Shown: positions 20,279-28,931, counted from the stretch's first letter. The stretch is DNA of 64,000 bases from Geomonas diazotrophica (GCF_018919385.1 NZ_JAHLMF010000001.1:62001-126000); one strand, 5' to 3'. Made by a program: numbers and translations. Notes: generated by a model not told the origin, from the sequence alone.

Positions 20279-22123
20279 ATGTTCAGAGACATTCGGCTGC
20301 ACGGCTATGCAAACGACCAGGTCGAGTTCTACGCCATCACGGCGGGTAGCGAGGCGTACAACCGTTACTTCTTCAACACCGACCCCTCCGACCCCGACGA
20401 GATCCGCTTCTTCTCTCCCGGCAACGAATTCATCATCGCCAAGAGCGGCATCAGCCACCGGGGCAACGGTGGCTCGTTCTGCGAGTACATGTTCGGCGTG
20501 GACCAGCCCATCGCCGACCTTGCCAAGGAAGAGGTCTCCAACCGTCTCATCATCTACGGCACCCACTACGATCACAAAAGCGGCACGCTGAGGTTCAGCG
20601 ACCGCACCGAAGGATTCGTCAGCTACGACAAGATCTTCTTCGACGGCAACGCCATCTTCAATTATTTCTTCGCACTCACCGGCGTCGACTTCTCCGGCCC
20701 GATGCACGATCAGCAGGAGCGCATCCTCAGGGTGCTGGGCAAGGCCCTCAAACGCTCCGGCGCCGTCGGGGAGGAACAGGACAACCTGATCATCCAGGAG
20801 ATCCTCGACATCGTCGACGACCCGAGTGCCCACCTCTTCCTCTTCAAGCTGATCAACATCCGGCACCGCGAGTACAGCGAGGCCTTCAAGACGCTCTACT
20901 TCAACAACAAGAAGATCGCCGACGCCGAGTTCCAGTCACTGGCCGTGCTCGCGGAGCGCTACGGAATCGACCGCTACCAGCAGGAGCGCATCCGGATCGA
21001 CGTGATGTACAAGCACCCGGACAACCGGCGCATCGTCGACGAATACAAGAACATCCTGATCGCCTGCAACCGCAAGGGTGAGATCAACAAGCTGGAGAAC
21101 GCGCGTCTCACCCGCTTGAAGACCCTGTCGGTGCGCAACAAGATCCCGGGGGCGCTCTTCTACACCCTGGACGAGATGCTCAAGAAGGACAAGAAGCTGG
21201 TCGATCTGGAGGAAAGCAACTACATCTCCGAGACCAGGCAAATCCTGGAGGGGATGTTCCTTTCCGAGCGACACATCGAGAGCACCATCGACGCGGAGGA
21301 TATGCTGAAGCTCCTCTTCGCCAAGAAGCAGGCCGCCGAGAACCGGGACCACGCCTTCGAGGAGATGCTGCTCGACGCAAGCAAGGTCTGCGACGAGAAG
21401 ATCCGCGACGGCGCAGACATCTCGATCCTCGAGGGGTACTCGTACATCATCACCTACTTCGACCGCTACGACGCCACTTCATCGGCCATCAACCAGCTCG
21501 CCTTCATGGAGAACGTCAGGATCTCCGAGGAGATGATCCGAAGCCTTTTGGGGAACAAGCACGCCTTCGACATGCTGGCCCCCGACCTGTTCACCAAGCT
21601 CTTCCTCTCCGGCATCTTCGAGGACAAGTACCTGGGGATCTACGGCCGCAAGAAGGTGAGCCACCTGGCCTCGGGACTGAAGCTCATCGAGGAGAACCGG
21701 CTTACCACCACCGCACTGCTGGAGCAACTGGTGAAGATCGACAGCGACGAGCGGCTGCACCTCACCCTGCTCGAACACGTCAAGGACCGGATCCGCAACT
21801 TCTACTCGAAGTACGCGACCAAGGCGGACCAGGATGCGCTCAAGAAGGAGCTCACCGAGGAGCTCATCCACAAGAAGCTCATCGATGGGGAAATCCCGGA
21901 TCACCTGTTCCGCGAAACCATCCTCACCATCAAGAAGGAAGCGGTCTACATTCACAACCTGCTGCCGCAGATCATCCTGGAAAAGAACTCCTCGCTGCGT
22001 GAAGACTTCCTCGAAAACTCGGGCCTGGACCGCTTCTACGTGGAGGAACTGGAGCGCGAGTTCTTCGACCTGAACGGCCTGAACCTGGAGGAGCTGTACC
22101 AGATCAGGAAGGGGTTCAACTAA
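20279..22123 (+). CDS. Conserved protein of unknown function (possible TIGR04442 family)
   Basis: This 614-residue protein has no motif I can assign to an enzyme. The N-terminal third (residues 1-150) is beta-rich with Phe/Tyr/Gly-containing segments (NRYFFNTDPSDPDEIRFFSPGNEF, GNGGSFCEYMFGV). The remainder is a charged, almost entirely helical region rich in Glu, Lys and Leu, without a signal peptide or membrane segment. I recall a Geobacter-restricted family numbered TIGR04442 that looks like this, but cannot verify it. It lies between the MBL hydrolase and a GAF/sigma-54 ATPase on the same strand; cytoplasmic regulation or assembly is a guess. The ATG at 20279 gives a start just after the preceding gene. 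Confidence 0.75.
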   Translation: MFRDIRLHGYANDQVEFYAITAGSEAYNRYFFNTDPSDPDEIRFFSPGNEFIIAKSGISHRGNGGSFCEYMFGVDQPIADLAKEEVSNRLIIYGTHYDHKSGTLRFSDRTEGFVSYDKIFFDGNAIFNYFFALTGVDFSGPMHDQQERILRVLGKALKRSGAVGEEQDNLIIQEILDIVDDPSAHLFLFKLINIRHREYSEAFKTLYFNNKKIADAEFQSLAVLAERYGIDRYQQERIRIDVMYKHPDNRRIVDEYKNILIACNRKGEINKLENARLTRLKTLSVRNKIPGALFYTLDEMLKKDKKLVDLEESNYISETRQILEGMFLSERHIESTIDAEDMLKLLFAKKQAAENRDHAFEEMLLDASKVCDEKIRDGADISILEGYSYIITYFDRYDATSSAINQLAFMENVRISEEMIRSLLGNKHAFDMLAPDLFTKLFLSGIFEDKYLGIYGRKKVSHLASGLKLIEENRLTTTALLEQLVKIDSDERLHLTLLEHVKDRIRNFYSKYATKADQDALKKELTEELIHKKLIDGEIPDHLFRETILTIKKEAVYIHNLLPQIILEKNSSLREDFLENSGLDRFYVEELEREFFDLNGLNLEELYQIRKGFN

Positions 22124-22136
22124 ACGAGGCGGTGCC

Positions 22137-22162
22137 AGGGCGAATGATTATTCGCCCCTACA
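22137..22162. repeat. Single family-A palindromic (REP-like) repeat
   Basis: The sequence GGGCGAATGATTATTCGCCC followed by CTACA is a near-perfect palindrome. The same unit forms the two ends of the REPIN-like elements at 58098-58200 and 61692-61793. Here only one end is present, 14 bases after the stop of the conserved unknown gene. Confidence 0.8.
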
Positions 22163-22200
22163 CGCCGGGCATACGCCCTCGGTTCACCTCTGGATCCATC

Positions 22201-22363
22201 TGTTCATCTGTTCATCTGTTCATCTGTTCATCCGTTCATCCGTTCATCCGTTCATCCGTTCATCCACTAATCCACTAATCCACTAATCCACTAATCCACT
22301 AATCCACTAATCAACCAATCCACCCAATCCACCCAATCCACCCAACCACCCAACCGTCCAACC
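22201..22363. repeat. Compound octanucleotide tandem-repeat array
   Basis: Consecutive perfect blocks run TGTTCATC x4 (22201-22232), CGTTCATC x4 (22233-22264) and CACTAATC x6 (22265-22312). Then come AACCAATC, CACCCAATC twice, CACCCAACC, ACCCAACC and GTCCAACC up to 22363. The units drift gradually and share an ATC or ACC end, so the array seems to have grown by slippage and point mutation of one unit. It fills most of the 352-base gap between 22123 and 22476, upstream of the sigma-70 promoter at 22411. Confidence 0.92.
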
Positions 22364-22410
22364 TGCACCGCTCCGACTCACAATCCGTCATCTTTCGTTC
22401 GCGCTCCCCC

Positions 22411-22439
22411 TTGACACCCGACATCAATTCCTCTAGTGT
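22411..22439 (+). promoter_or_regulatory. Sigma-70 promoter of the GAF/sigma-54 ATPase gene
   Basis: TTGACA (22411-22416) is a perfect -35 element, with a 17-base spacer and TAGTGT (22434-22439) as the -10. The start codon lies 36 bases downstream. The octamer array ends 47 bases upstream of the -35. Confidence 0.65.
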
Positions 22440-22475
22440 GCACCCTGTGTGTAAATTTTGTACTCAGAGGACTAC

Positions 22476-25262
22476 ATGGCCGTTACGGATCTGGAACTTA
22501 AGACGCTAGGCGACCGGATCGCCTCTTTCGGCAAGGAGAACCTGGACGAGATGCTGCACCTCGTGGGCGAGGGGGCCCGGCTGGTCTCGAACCAGGAGCG
22601 GGTGCGGATCTACCTGGAAGACCTGACCCGCGGGGCGCTGTCCTGCGCCTTCGCCTGCGGCAGCTTCGCCGCCGACATCCGCGAAGCAACCTTCCCGATC
22701 ATCTCCGCCGAGGCAGGCGTTTCCAACACCTTCGTCACGCAGATGCCTTCCCAGTTCTTGCTCCCCGCCCAAAGCGGGCTCCCCCTGGACCAGGAGTTTT
22801 CCCGGCGCTTCAATATCGACGGCACCACCATGCTCCCCATCACCAGCGAGGGGAAATCGATCGGCGTCGCCTGCGTGGACGGCGAGCTCCTCTCCCGTGA
22901 CCGGATCGAGATGCTGGTCCCCTTTTTGGCGAGGGCCGGCGAGCGGGTGGACCACGCCCGCAAATACCACCAGCAACTGCTGCTGGCCCGCCGGGTCGAG
23001 GTCTACAAGAAGAGGGAAGCAGCGGGCTTCATGGTGCGCTCCGCGGTGAACCTGATCGACGGGCTGACCCTTGCCTCGGTGCTTGTGCCTGCACGCGGCG
23101 GCATGGAAGTGCTGGCGAGCCATGCCGAGGACCCGGATCTCAAGACCCGCTACGACAACGTCGGCAGCATCGACCTGAAACACGGCACTTCGCTGGTCTC
23201 CCGTTACGTCAACGAGGCCGGGGTCGTGACCGACGACCAGCTCCTGAAGCCGCTCTTCATCGCCGACCTGCAGGACCAGACCATCCAGCGCCGGGCGTTG
23301 ACCGAGGAGATGGGGCTGAGAACCCTGTACATGGTGCCGCGCATCGAGCCCGGCACGCGGCGCCTCATCTGCCTGATCAACTACTTCACACGCCAGCTCG
23401 CCAGTTTCTCCGAGTTCGAGGAGGGGCTGCTGCAGACCCACGCCGAGATGGTGGAACGGGTCATCAACGAGGTGGGGGGCGAGCACCTGGAGATCAAGGT
23501 GCTCTCCGAGATCTCGGACCTTTTGCAGGAGCGAAACGAAGGGCTGCACCCCTTCCTCACCAAGGTGCTCTCCAAGGCGACCGAACTGATCGGCGCGGAC
23601 ACCGGCAGCATCGCCATCGTGCAGGAGCGCGAAGGTGAAAAGTACCTGGTCGTCGAGAACGAGGAAGGGACCATCGTCGGCGCCAAGAACAAGGAATGGC
23701 TGAAGAAGAAGATCCCCCCCTTCAAGATCGGCGGGGGTGACCTTCCGGCGGAAGAACGGAGCCTCACCGGCTACGTCGCCTGGACCAAGGAGCCCAGGAT
23801 CATCGGGGAGGTCACCGACACCTCGCAGCACGAGGGGTTCCACCGCCCCATGAACGAATTGATCAAGAGCGAGATGGCCGTTCCGGTAATCAGCGACGAC
23901 GAGGTGATCGCCGTCATCTGCCTGAACTCGCTCCAGGAGGGGTACTTCACCGAGGAGCACAAGCGGATCCTGCAGATCATCGACCGCCTCACCTCCCGGC
24001 ACATCTCCGACATCCAGCGCATCGAGCGGCTGCAGTCCGAGGTGAACAAGCTGCAAAGCGACATCGCCTACAAGGACCCCAAGGTCTCCTCCTACCGCCT
24101 GGGCAACATCATCGGCAACAGCCGCAAGGCCCAGGAGATCGTCGCCTTCATCAACACGGTCTCCCAGCCGCTCTCCAACCGTATCGCCCTTTGGAGCCGG
24201 CACGTCCTGCAGGAGGCCACCATTGGCCTTCCCTCCATCCTGGTGCTCGGCCCCACCGGCGCGGGCAAGGAGTTCTTCTTCAACAACCTGTACAACAAGC
24301 TGAACGAGCTGTACCGGCAGCAGATCAACCCGGACGGCGAGCTTCCGGTCAAAAAGACCAACATCGCCGCCTACAGCGGGGACCTCACCTACTCCGAGCT
24401 CTTCGGGCACATAAAGGGCGCCTTCACCGGGGCCTACAGCGACAGGAAAGGGATTCTGGAGGAGGCCTCCGGCGGCATCGTCTTCCTGGACGAGATCGGC
24501 GACGCCGACCCGAAGACCCAGGTGCAGTTGCTGCGCTTTCTGGACAACGGCGGCTTCGTGCGCCTGGGCGAGAACCGGGAGAGGATCAGCCGCGTCCTGC
24601 TGGTGGCCGCCACCAACAAGGACCTGAGAAAGGAGATCGCCCTCGGTAATTTCCGTGAAGACCTGTACCACCGCCTGACCGAGCTCTCCGTCGTGGTCCC
24701 CTCCTTGAACGAGCGGCGTGAGGACATTCCCGACCTCTCCATCCACTTCCTGGGCAAGCTCTACCGGACCTACAGAAGCACCGAGGAAGCGAGTCGCGAC
24801 GACGAGCCCAGCCTCTCCAAGGACGCCAAGGAGGCGCTGGTCGGGCACAACTACAAGGGGAACATCCGCGAGTTAAGGAGTATCCTCCTGCGCGCCCTGT
24901 TCTTCAGGACCGGCAAGGTGGTGACCGGAGATGACATCAGGAAAGCGATCCGTGACGGTTCCCGCGAGCAGGTGGTGCCCGCGTTCGAGTTGCTGGCCGA
25001 GGAAGTGGCGAGCGACATCCTGAGCGACATCGAGGCGGGGAAGGATTTCTGGGAGGCGGTGTACGAGCCGTACTCGCAGAGCAGGATTTCGAAGGACGTG
25101 GTGCGCCTGGTAGTGGAGAGGAGCCGGAGCGTCGCCGGCAAGAGCATGCCCGAAGTCGCCCGTCACCTAAGAGCCGTCACCGGCTCCCCCCAGGAGGACG
25201 AGGAAGAGAGGAAGCGGTTCTTCCGGTTCAAGAACTTCCTTTACAAGACGGTGAAGATTTAG
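22476..25262 (+). CDS. GAF-domain sigma-54-dependent transcriptional activator with atypical C-terminus
   Basis: This 928-residue protein has an N-terminal GAF-like sensory region (about 20-170), a second region (180-330), a clear GAF domain (about 355-520), a short coiled linker, and an AAA+ sigma-54 activator domain. Walker A is GPTGAGKE near 591, the sigma-54 contact loop GAFTGA is at about 648, Walker B is IVFLDEIGD near 670, and the arginine-finger region FREDLYHRL follows. The last ~110 residues are helical and end MPEVARHLRAVTG...KNFLYKTVKI; I do not recognise a normal Fis-type helix-turn-helix. It should hydrolyse ATP to open sigma-54 promoters in response to a ligand bound by GAF. 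The ATG at 22476 follows AGAGG. Confidence 0.88.
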   Translation: MAVTDLELKTLGDRIASFGKENLDEMLHLVGEGARLVSNQERVRIYLEDLTRGALSCAFACGSFAADIREATFPIISAEAGVSNTFVTQMPSQFLLPAQSGLPLDQEFSRRFNIDGTTMLPITSEGKSIGVACVDGELLSRDRIEMLVPFLARAGERVDHARKYHQQLLLARRVEVYKKREAAGFMVRSAVNLIDGLTLASVLVPARGGMEVLASHAEDPDLKTRYDNVGSIDLKHGTSLVSRYVNEAGVVTDDQLLKPLFIADLQDQTIQRRALTEEMGLRTLYMVPRIEPGTRRLICLINYFTRQLASFSEFEEGLLQTHAEMVERVINEVGGEHLEIKVLSEISDLLQERNEGLHPFLTKVLSKATELIGADTGSIAIVQEREGEKYLVVENEEGTIVGAKNKEWLKKKIPPFKIGGGDLPAEERSLTGYVAWTKEPRIIGEVTDTSQHEGFHRPMNELIKSEMAVPVISDDEVIAVICLNSLQEGYFTEEHKRILQIIDRLTSRHISDIQRIERLQSEVNKLQSDIAYKDPKVSSYRLGNIIGNSRKAQEIVAFINTVSQPLSNRIALWSRHVLQEATIGLPSILVLGPTGAGKEFFFNNLYNKLNELYRQQINPDGELPVKKTNIAAYSGDLTYSELFGHIKGAFTGAYSDRKGILEEASGGIVFLDEIGDADPKTQVQLLRFLDNGGFVRLGENRERISRVLLVAATNKDLRKEIALGNFREDLYHRLTELSVVVPSLNERREDIPDLSIHFLGKLYRTYRSTEEASRDDEPSLSKDAKEALVGHNYKGNIRELRSILLRALFFRTGKVVTGDDIRKAIRDGSREQVVPAFELLAEEVASDILSDIEAGKDFWEAVYEPYSQSRISKDVVRLVVERSRSVAGKSMPEVARHLRAVTGSPQEDEEERKRFFRFKNFLYKTVKI

Positions 25263-25336
25263 CCGGCGAGGGAAAGTCTGGCAGCAGCACCGAGGGCCGT
25301 TGACGGGCACCGAAGATAGCCCTGCATGGCCCGTGG

Positions 25337-25648
25337 TTATGCCCCCAGCTTGCGGACGATGAAGATGACCAGCATGCCGCAGAGCATGGCGGCCAGGGTG
25401 TTGCGGGTGCGGAGGACGACGATGGCGGTTAAGGCGGCCGCCATGAGGCCCCAGCCGCCTTCGGCGACGATGGACGGCAAAACGAGGGAGAACAACAGGG
25501 CTCCGGGAAGGGCGTCCATGCCGCGACGGAAACGCCCGGAACGCGGGAAACGGGACGCCAGCAGCAACCCGCCCAGCCGCAGCGAATAGGTCACACCGGC
25601 GGCCAGCCCCACGGCAATCAAAACCTGAGGCTCAATAGCCGGCAGCAT
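25337..25648 (-). CDS. azlD: AzlD-family branched-chain amino acid exporter small subunit
   Basis: This 103-residue membrane protein has about four hydrophobic helices: residues 6-24, 38-60, 62-80 and 83-101. The segment YSLRLGGLLLASRFPRSGRFRRGMDALPGALLFSLVLPSI is characteristic of AzlD, which pairs with AzlC as a two-component LIV-E exporter of branched-chain amino acids and analogues. GGAGGTGGAAG sits just before the ATG. It overlaps the end of azlC by 17 bases, implying translational coupling. Export can relieve intracellular excess of amino acids; an importer of the same broad class lies 12 kb away in this window. Confidence 0.88.
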   Translation of the reverse strand: MLPAIEPQVLIAVGLAAGVTYSLRLGGLLLASRFPRSGRFRRGMDALPGALLFSLVLPSIVAEGGWGLMAAALTAIVVLRTRNTLAAMLCGMLVIFIVRKLGA

Positions 25649-26351
25649 CTTCCACCTCCTCCACCTCGATCGAATCGCACGGCCCCAACATGGCGCTGAC
25701 GGCGCCGGCCAGTCCTCCAGCCACGATGTACCACTTCCCCGGCAGAAACTTGTGCGCCAACAAGGCCACGCACCCGGCTGCGATCCACGGAAGCACGTCG
25801 CTCTTCCCGCGCCACAGCCCGACGGCCAGCGCAGTGAAAACCGCGGTGAAGGCAAAATCGAGGGCGTATTCCTCCGGCCTGGTGATGAAGCCGCCGCCGA
25901 GGAGACCGATCAACGTGCCGCTACTCCAGGCGAGGTAAAGGAAGACGCCTCCGCCAAAAAGAAACCAGGTGGTGGCACTGCCGTTTCGCTGCTCGGACAT
26001 GGTCACCGCCCAGTTTTCGTCGGCGACCAGGTGCATCATTCCCATCTTGTGCAGCAGGCCACGCCCCGAGAAAAGCGGGTCCAGGGAGGCGCCTATCAGC
26101 AGGTAACGCAGGTTGATCACCAAGACGGCCAGGGTCATCTCGAAGAGCGGCAGCCGGTTCGACCACATGTCCACCATGACGAACTGCGCCGCGCCGGCGA
26201 AGATCGCGGTGTTCATGTACATCATGTCGAGCCAGCTCAGCCCCTTTTGCGCGGCGAGCACGCCCAGAACGCTGCCATAGGCCATGGCGCTGGCGGCCAC
26301 CGGCACGTTGGCCCTGGCCCCCCTGATCATCTCCGGCTTCCTTCGTTTCAT
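25632..26351 (-). CDS. azlC: AzlC-family branched-chain amino acid exporter large subunit
   Basis: This 239-residue integral membrane protein has seven or so hydrophobic segments. The family pattern is strong at PVAASAMAYGSVLGVLAAQKGLSW, NTAIFAGAAQFVMVDMW, NLRYLLIGASL and MHLVADENWAVTM. With AzlD it forms a secondary exporter of branched-chain amino acids in the inner membrane. The ATG at 26351 is preferred because AAGGTG lies upstream; a GTG at 26375 is possible. The C-terminal tail (IEVEEVEDAAGY) overlaps the start of azlD. Confidence 0.9.
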   Translation of the reverse strand: MKRRKPEMIRGARANVPVAASAMAYGSVLGVLAAQKGLSWLDMMYMNTAIFAGAAQFVMVDMWSNRLPLFEMTLAVLVINLRYLLIGASLDPLFSGRGLLHKMGMMHLVADENWAVTMSEQRNGSATTWFLFGGGVFLYLAWSSGTLIGLLGGGFITRPEEYALDFAFTAVFTALAVGLWRGKSDVLPWIAAGCVALLAHKFLPGKWYIVAGGLAGAVSAMLGPCDSIEVEEVEDAAGY

Positions 26352-26475
26352 ACTCACCTTGCCTTTGACTACCACTTAGCCGCTCATGCGAGTCCCAGAG
26401 AGTACTACAACAAGCTCACGGGATAAAGGCACAGATGCCTATAAAAAAAACGCATTACTGTGTGCGGCCCGAGCT

Positions 26476-26497
26476 GAAAAAGGGCCTTGAAGGCCCT
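26476..26497 (-). terminator. Intrinsic terminator after the radical SAM gene
   Basis: On the minus strand AGGGCCTT, one base, AAGGCCCT is followed by TTTTT. It lies 36 bases beyond the stop of the radical SAM gene at 26533. A second weak hairpin with a T8 run follows near 26440. Confidence 0.75.
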
Positions 26498-26532
26498 CTC
26501 CGAATCACGGCAAGCTTCGGCCTGCAAGGTGA

Positions 26533-28014
26533 TTATCCGGCATGCCCCAGTGTCTTTTGAACGAACCGGATGAGGTGACTCCTGCCTCTGAAATCTCTCT
26601 TGTTCAACAGGCTCCCGATCACACGCGGCAAGGCGGTGGACAGGTAGTAACTGCGGACCTTGAAGAGACGATAAAGCCGGGAGTTGAGCAGAAGGGTCAC
26701 GCTCCACCTCGGCAGTAGAGGCATCCAGTTCAGCAGGAAGGCTACGCTGTAGTAGGGGGCCGGATCCTTTAGGCTGCCGCCGGTAAGGTAGGATTCAGTA
26801 GTCAGCCGCACCCCCTCCTCGATCGACTCGATTTCCTTCTCGGTAATCGCACCTTTTTTCCGCGCAAGCTCCACGATGGTGGTCCTCGGGTAATAGGTCA
26901 GCCAGAAGATGCTGATCAGATCGGGCCGGTATCGGTTGTAGAAGCGGGCGTTGTCCTCCTGGATGGCGACGGTATCCCCCGGTATCCCGAGCATGTGGTC
27001 CACCTGCACCATGATCCTGTTACGCTTCAGGTGCTCAATGGCTTCCGCGATCCGCGCGTTGGAGCTCTTTCTTTCCAGCGTCTGGGCGCAGAGCGTTTCG
27101 GACAGGGACTGCACGCCAAGCTGCACATTGATGCAGCCGGCGGCTGCCAGCATGTGCGCGATCTCCTGGTCGACGTAGTGCGGGTTCGCTATGCAGGCGA
27201 AGGGGAGACTGATTTCCCTTCGGTACCTGTCGCAGAATTCGCTTAGCCAGGACTTGCTGGTCGTGAAGGAGTCGTCGACGAAGAGGATTCTCCCGGTCGA
27301 AAACCTCTCCTTCGCCCAAGCCAGTTCAGCGATGACATTGTCCACGCTTCTGCGCCTGATGGAGTTTTTGCCCCGCAGGTCGACTATTTGTGAATTGAAG
27401 CAGTAAGAACAACGGTAAGGGCAGCCTCTGCTGGTCATGATGCGGTATTCGTGACAGGCATCTTTCAAGATGGAGAGGAAGGGTTCTTTCTTCGGGAAAG
27501 GGAGTCGATCGAGATCCGCCAGCTTCCCCTCGGCCGGCGTGCCGATGACAAAGCCGTTCTTCTTGAACATGAAGCCGGCGACGGGTGCGTCAGGCAAAGA
27601 GAATCCGCCGTTCGACGCGCATGCCTCCAGAAATTCCAAAAGGGCGTGCTCTGCCTCGCCCACGGCGACGGCATCGATGGCATCGTTGCAAAGCGTCTTC
27701 TCCGGCACGGCGGTCGGATGTATCCCGCCGAATATGGTGCAAACGTCCGCGCTTTTGCGCTTCAGTGCAATCGAGCATTGCAGCTGGTGCTGGTAGTTGT
27801 CCGTGACACAGGAGAAGGCGACGACGGCGGGGTGGGTTTGGCAGATCCTGTCAGCGATTTCGTCGTAGGCGGGACTCTTCCTTTTCCCGAGATAGGCATC
27901 CTCCGCCTCGTAATAGACGAGATGAACCTCGTGCCCCGCCTCCGAGCAGACCGCCATGAGATATTCCACCCCGAGGCTCTCGAAATCAGGGTAGACGAAA
28001 GTGATGCGGGCCAT
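26533..28014 (-). CDS. B12-binding domain radical SAM protein
   Basis: This 493-residue protein begins with a cobalamin-binding-like Rossmann domain (residues 1-140; ITFVYPDFESLGVEYL, CTIFGGIHPTAVPE) and continues with a radical SAM barrel whose cluster motif is SRGCPYRCSYC (C-x3-C-x2-C) near residues 197-207. GQ-type barrel elements such as FVDDSF, CINVQLGVQSLSE and VDHMLGIPGDT follow. The B12-binding DxHxxG lower-ligand motif is not evident, as in many members. Such enzymes carry out methylations or rearrangements on lipids, tetrapyrroles or natural products; the substrate is unknown. The C-terminal ~100 residues are basic and hydrophobic, possibly membrane-associated. It lies 80 bases after the receiver-HisKA gene, probably in one transcript. 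Confidence 0.9.
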   Translation of the reverse strand: MARITFVYPDFESLGVEYLMAVCSEAGHEVHLVYYEAEDAYLGKRKSPAYDEIADRICQTHPAVVAFSCVTDNYQHQLQCSIALKRKSADVCTIFGGIHPTAVPEKTLCNDAIDAVAVGEAEHALLEFLEACASNGGFSLPDAPVAGFMFKKNGFVIGTPAEGKLADLDRLPFPKKEPFLSILKDACHEYRIMTSRGCPYRCSYCFNSQIVDLRGKNSIRRRSVDNVIAELAWAKERFSTGRILFVDDSFTTSKSWLSEFCDRYRREISLPFACIANPHYVDQEIAHMLAAAGCINVQLGVQSLSETLCAQTLERKSSNARIAEAIEHLKRNRIMVQVDHMLGIPGDTVAIQEDNARFYNRYRPDLISIFWLTYYPRTTIVELARKKGAITEKEIESIEEGVRLTTESYLTGGSLKDPAPYYSVAFLLNWMPLLPRWSVTLLLNSRLYRLFKVRSYYLSTALPRVIGSLLNKRDFRGRSHLIRFVQKTLGHAG

Positions 28015-28094
28015 AGCTACGGGCTCCTCGGCAGGCGCACTCTGGATTGCGCCCTTGATTCAGGGGGAATATCGCGGTGACGGGAGAAGCAGGA

Positions 28095-28745
28095 TCAGAT
28101 GCTGTTCACATCGATCATCGCTTCCCCCATTACGTACTCGGTCTTGGCGTCGCGGGAGGCTTCGGCGAGGCGCGCTACGATGCGCCGGATCTTGTCCAGT
28201 TCAAGCTTCAGGTCCGACAGGTGCGTGCGCGCCTTGTCATTCCCGTCGCCCAATTCCCTGGTGGCAAGGTGCAGATGCCACAGTATCGCGGTCAAGGGGT
28301 TGTTGAACTCGTGGCTTATCGCCACTGCCATCTCCCGCAACAGTTTCAGCCTTTCGAACTCGACCGCCATCTGCTTCTCTCTTCGCGAGGCCAGATGCAG
28401 GGAGACACGTGCTACAAGCTCCTCCGGGTAAAAGGGCTTCACGATGTAATCGTCAGCCCCTGCCTCGAACCCTTTAACCTTTTCGCCACTGGTGTCGCAA
28501 CCGGTGAGGAAGATCACCGGAATCTCGCGCGTTGCGGCATCCCCCTTCAACTGCCGGCAGATGTCGTAGCCGTTCATCCCGGGGAGGTTGACATCGAGCA
28601 GGATCAGATCCGGCCCCAGGTCCAAGGCGACGGACTTTGCCGACGCCCCGTTTTCTTCCAGGGTGACCTCGTACTCCGGCGTAAGGATGTCCAGCAGCTG
28701 GGCCTGCGCCACCTTGCTGTCTTCTACGGCGAGGATCTTTTTCAT
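28095..28745 (-). CDS. Receiver domain fused to an orphan HisKA phosphoacceptor domain
   Basis: This 216-residue protein has a CheY-like receiver at residues 1-120: acidic pair in AVEDSKVAQ, phospho-acceptor Asp in LILLDVNLPGMNGY near 53, FLTGCD, and the Lys in YIVKPFYPEEL. It is followed by a linker and a HisKA-type helical hairpin with MAVAISHEFNNPLTAILWHL, His near residue 145. The protein ends about 70 residues later with no HATPase domain, so it cannot autophosphorylate. It may accept phosphate from a separate kinase, or be a truncated hybrid. The ATG at 28745 is preceded by GGAGAGCCT. The radical SAM gene follows. Confidence 0.82.
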   Translation of the reverse strand: MKKILAVEDSKVAQAQLLDILTPEYEVTLEENGASAKSVALDLGPDLILLDVNLPGMNGYDICRQLKGDAATREIPVIFLTGCDTSGEKVKGFEAGADDYIVKPFYPEELVARVSLHLASRREKQMAVEFERLKLLREMAVAISHEFNNPLTAILWHLHLATRELGDGNDKARTHLSDLKLELDKIRRIVARLAEASRDAKTEYVMGEAMIDVNSI

Positions 28746-28800
28746 AGGCTCTCCAAAAAGGCAACCGGGAAGGAAGCGGTACGGGGACTTAGCGTGCTGC

Positions 28801-28829
28801 AGCTTAACATTCCCCTTAGCCTGAATCAA
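28801..28829 (-). promoter_or_regulatory. Candidate sigma-70 promoter of the receiver-HisKA gene
   Basis: On the minus strand TTGATT (28829-28824), a 17-base spacer and TAAGCT (28806-28801) lie 56 bases before the start codon. The -10 match is weak. Confidence 0.35.
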
Positions 28830-28931
28830 CGTATGTTTGGACGTGGCTGGAAGATGGCCGGATCGGCCTGAGGAAGGGGGCCATCGGCACCTGATGGGAT
28901 GGGATGCCGATAGACTGAAAATCGAGGAGTG

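Noticed and set aside
22201-22363. CRISPR array
   Set aside because: Units are 8-9 bases and directly adjacent, with no spacers; this is a tandem-repeat tract.
22506-24848. 780-codon minus-strand frame opposite the GAF/sigma-54 ATPase
   Set aside because: It is a GC-rich shadow; the plus-strand frame has intact AAA+ motifs.
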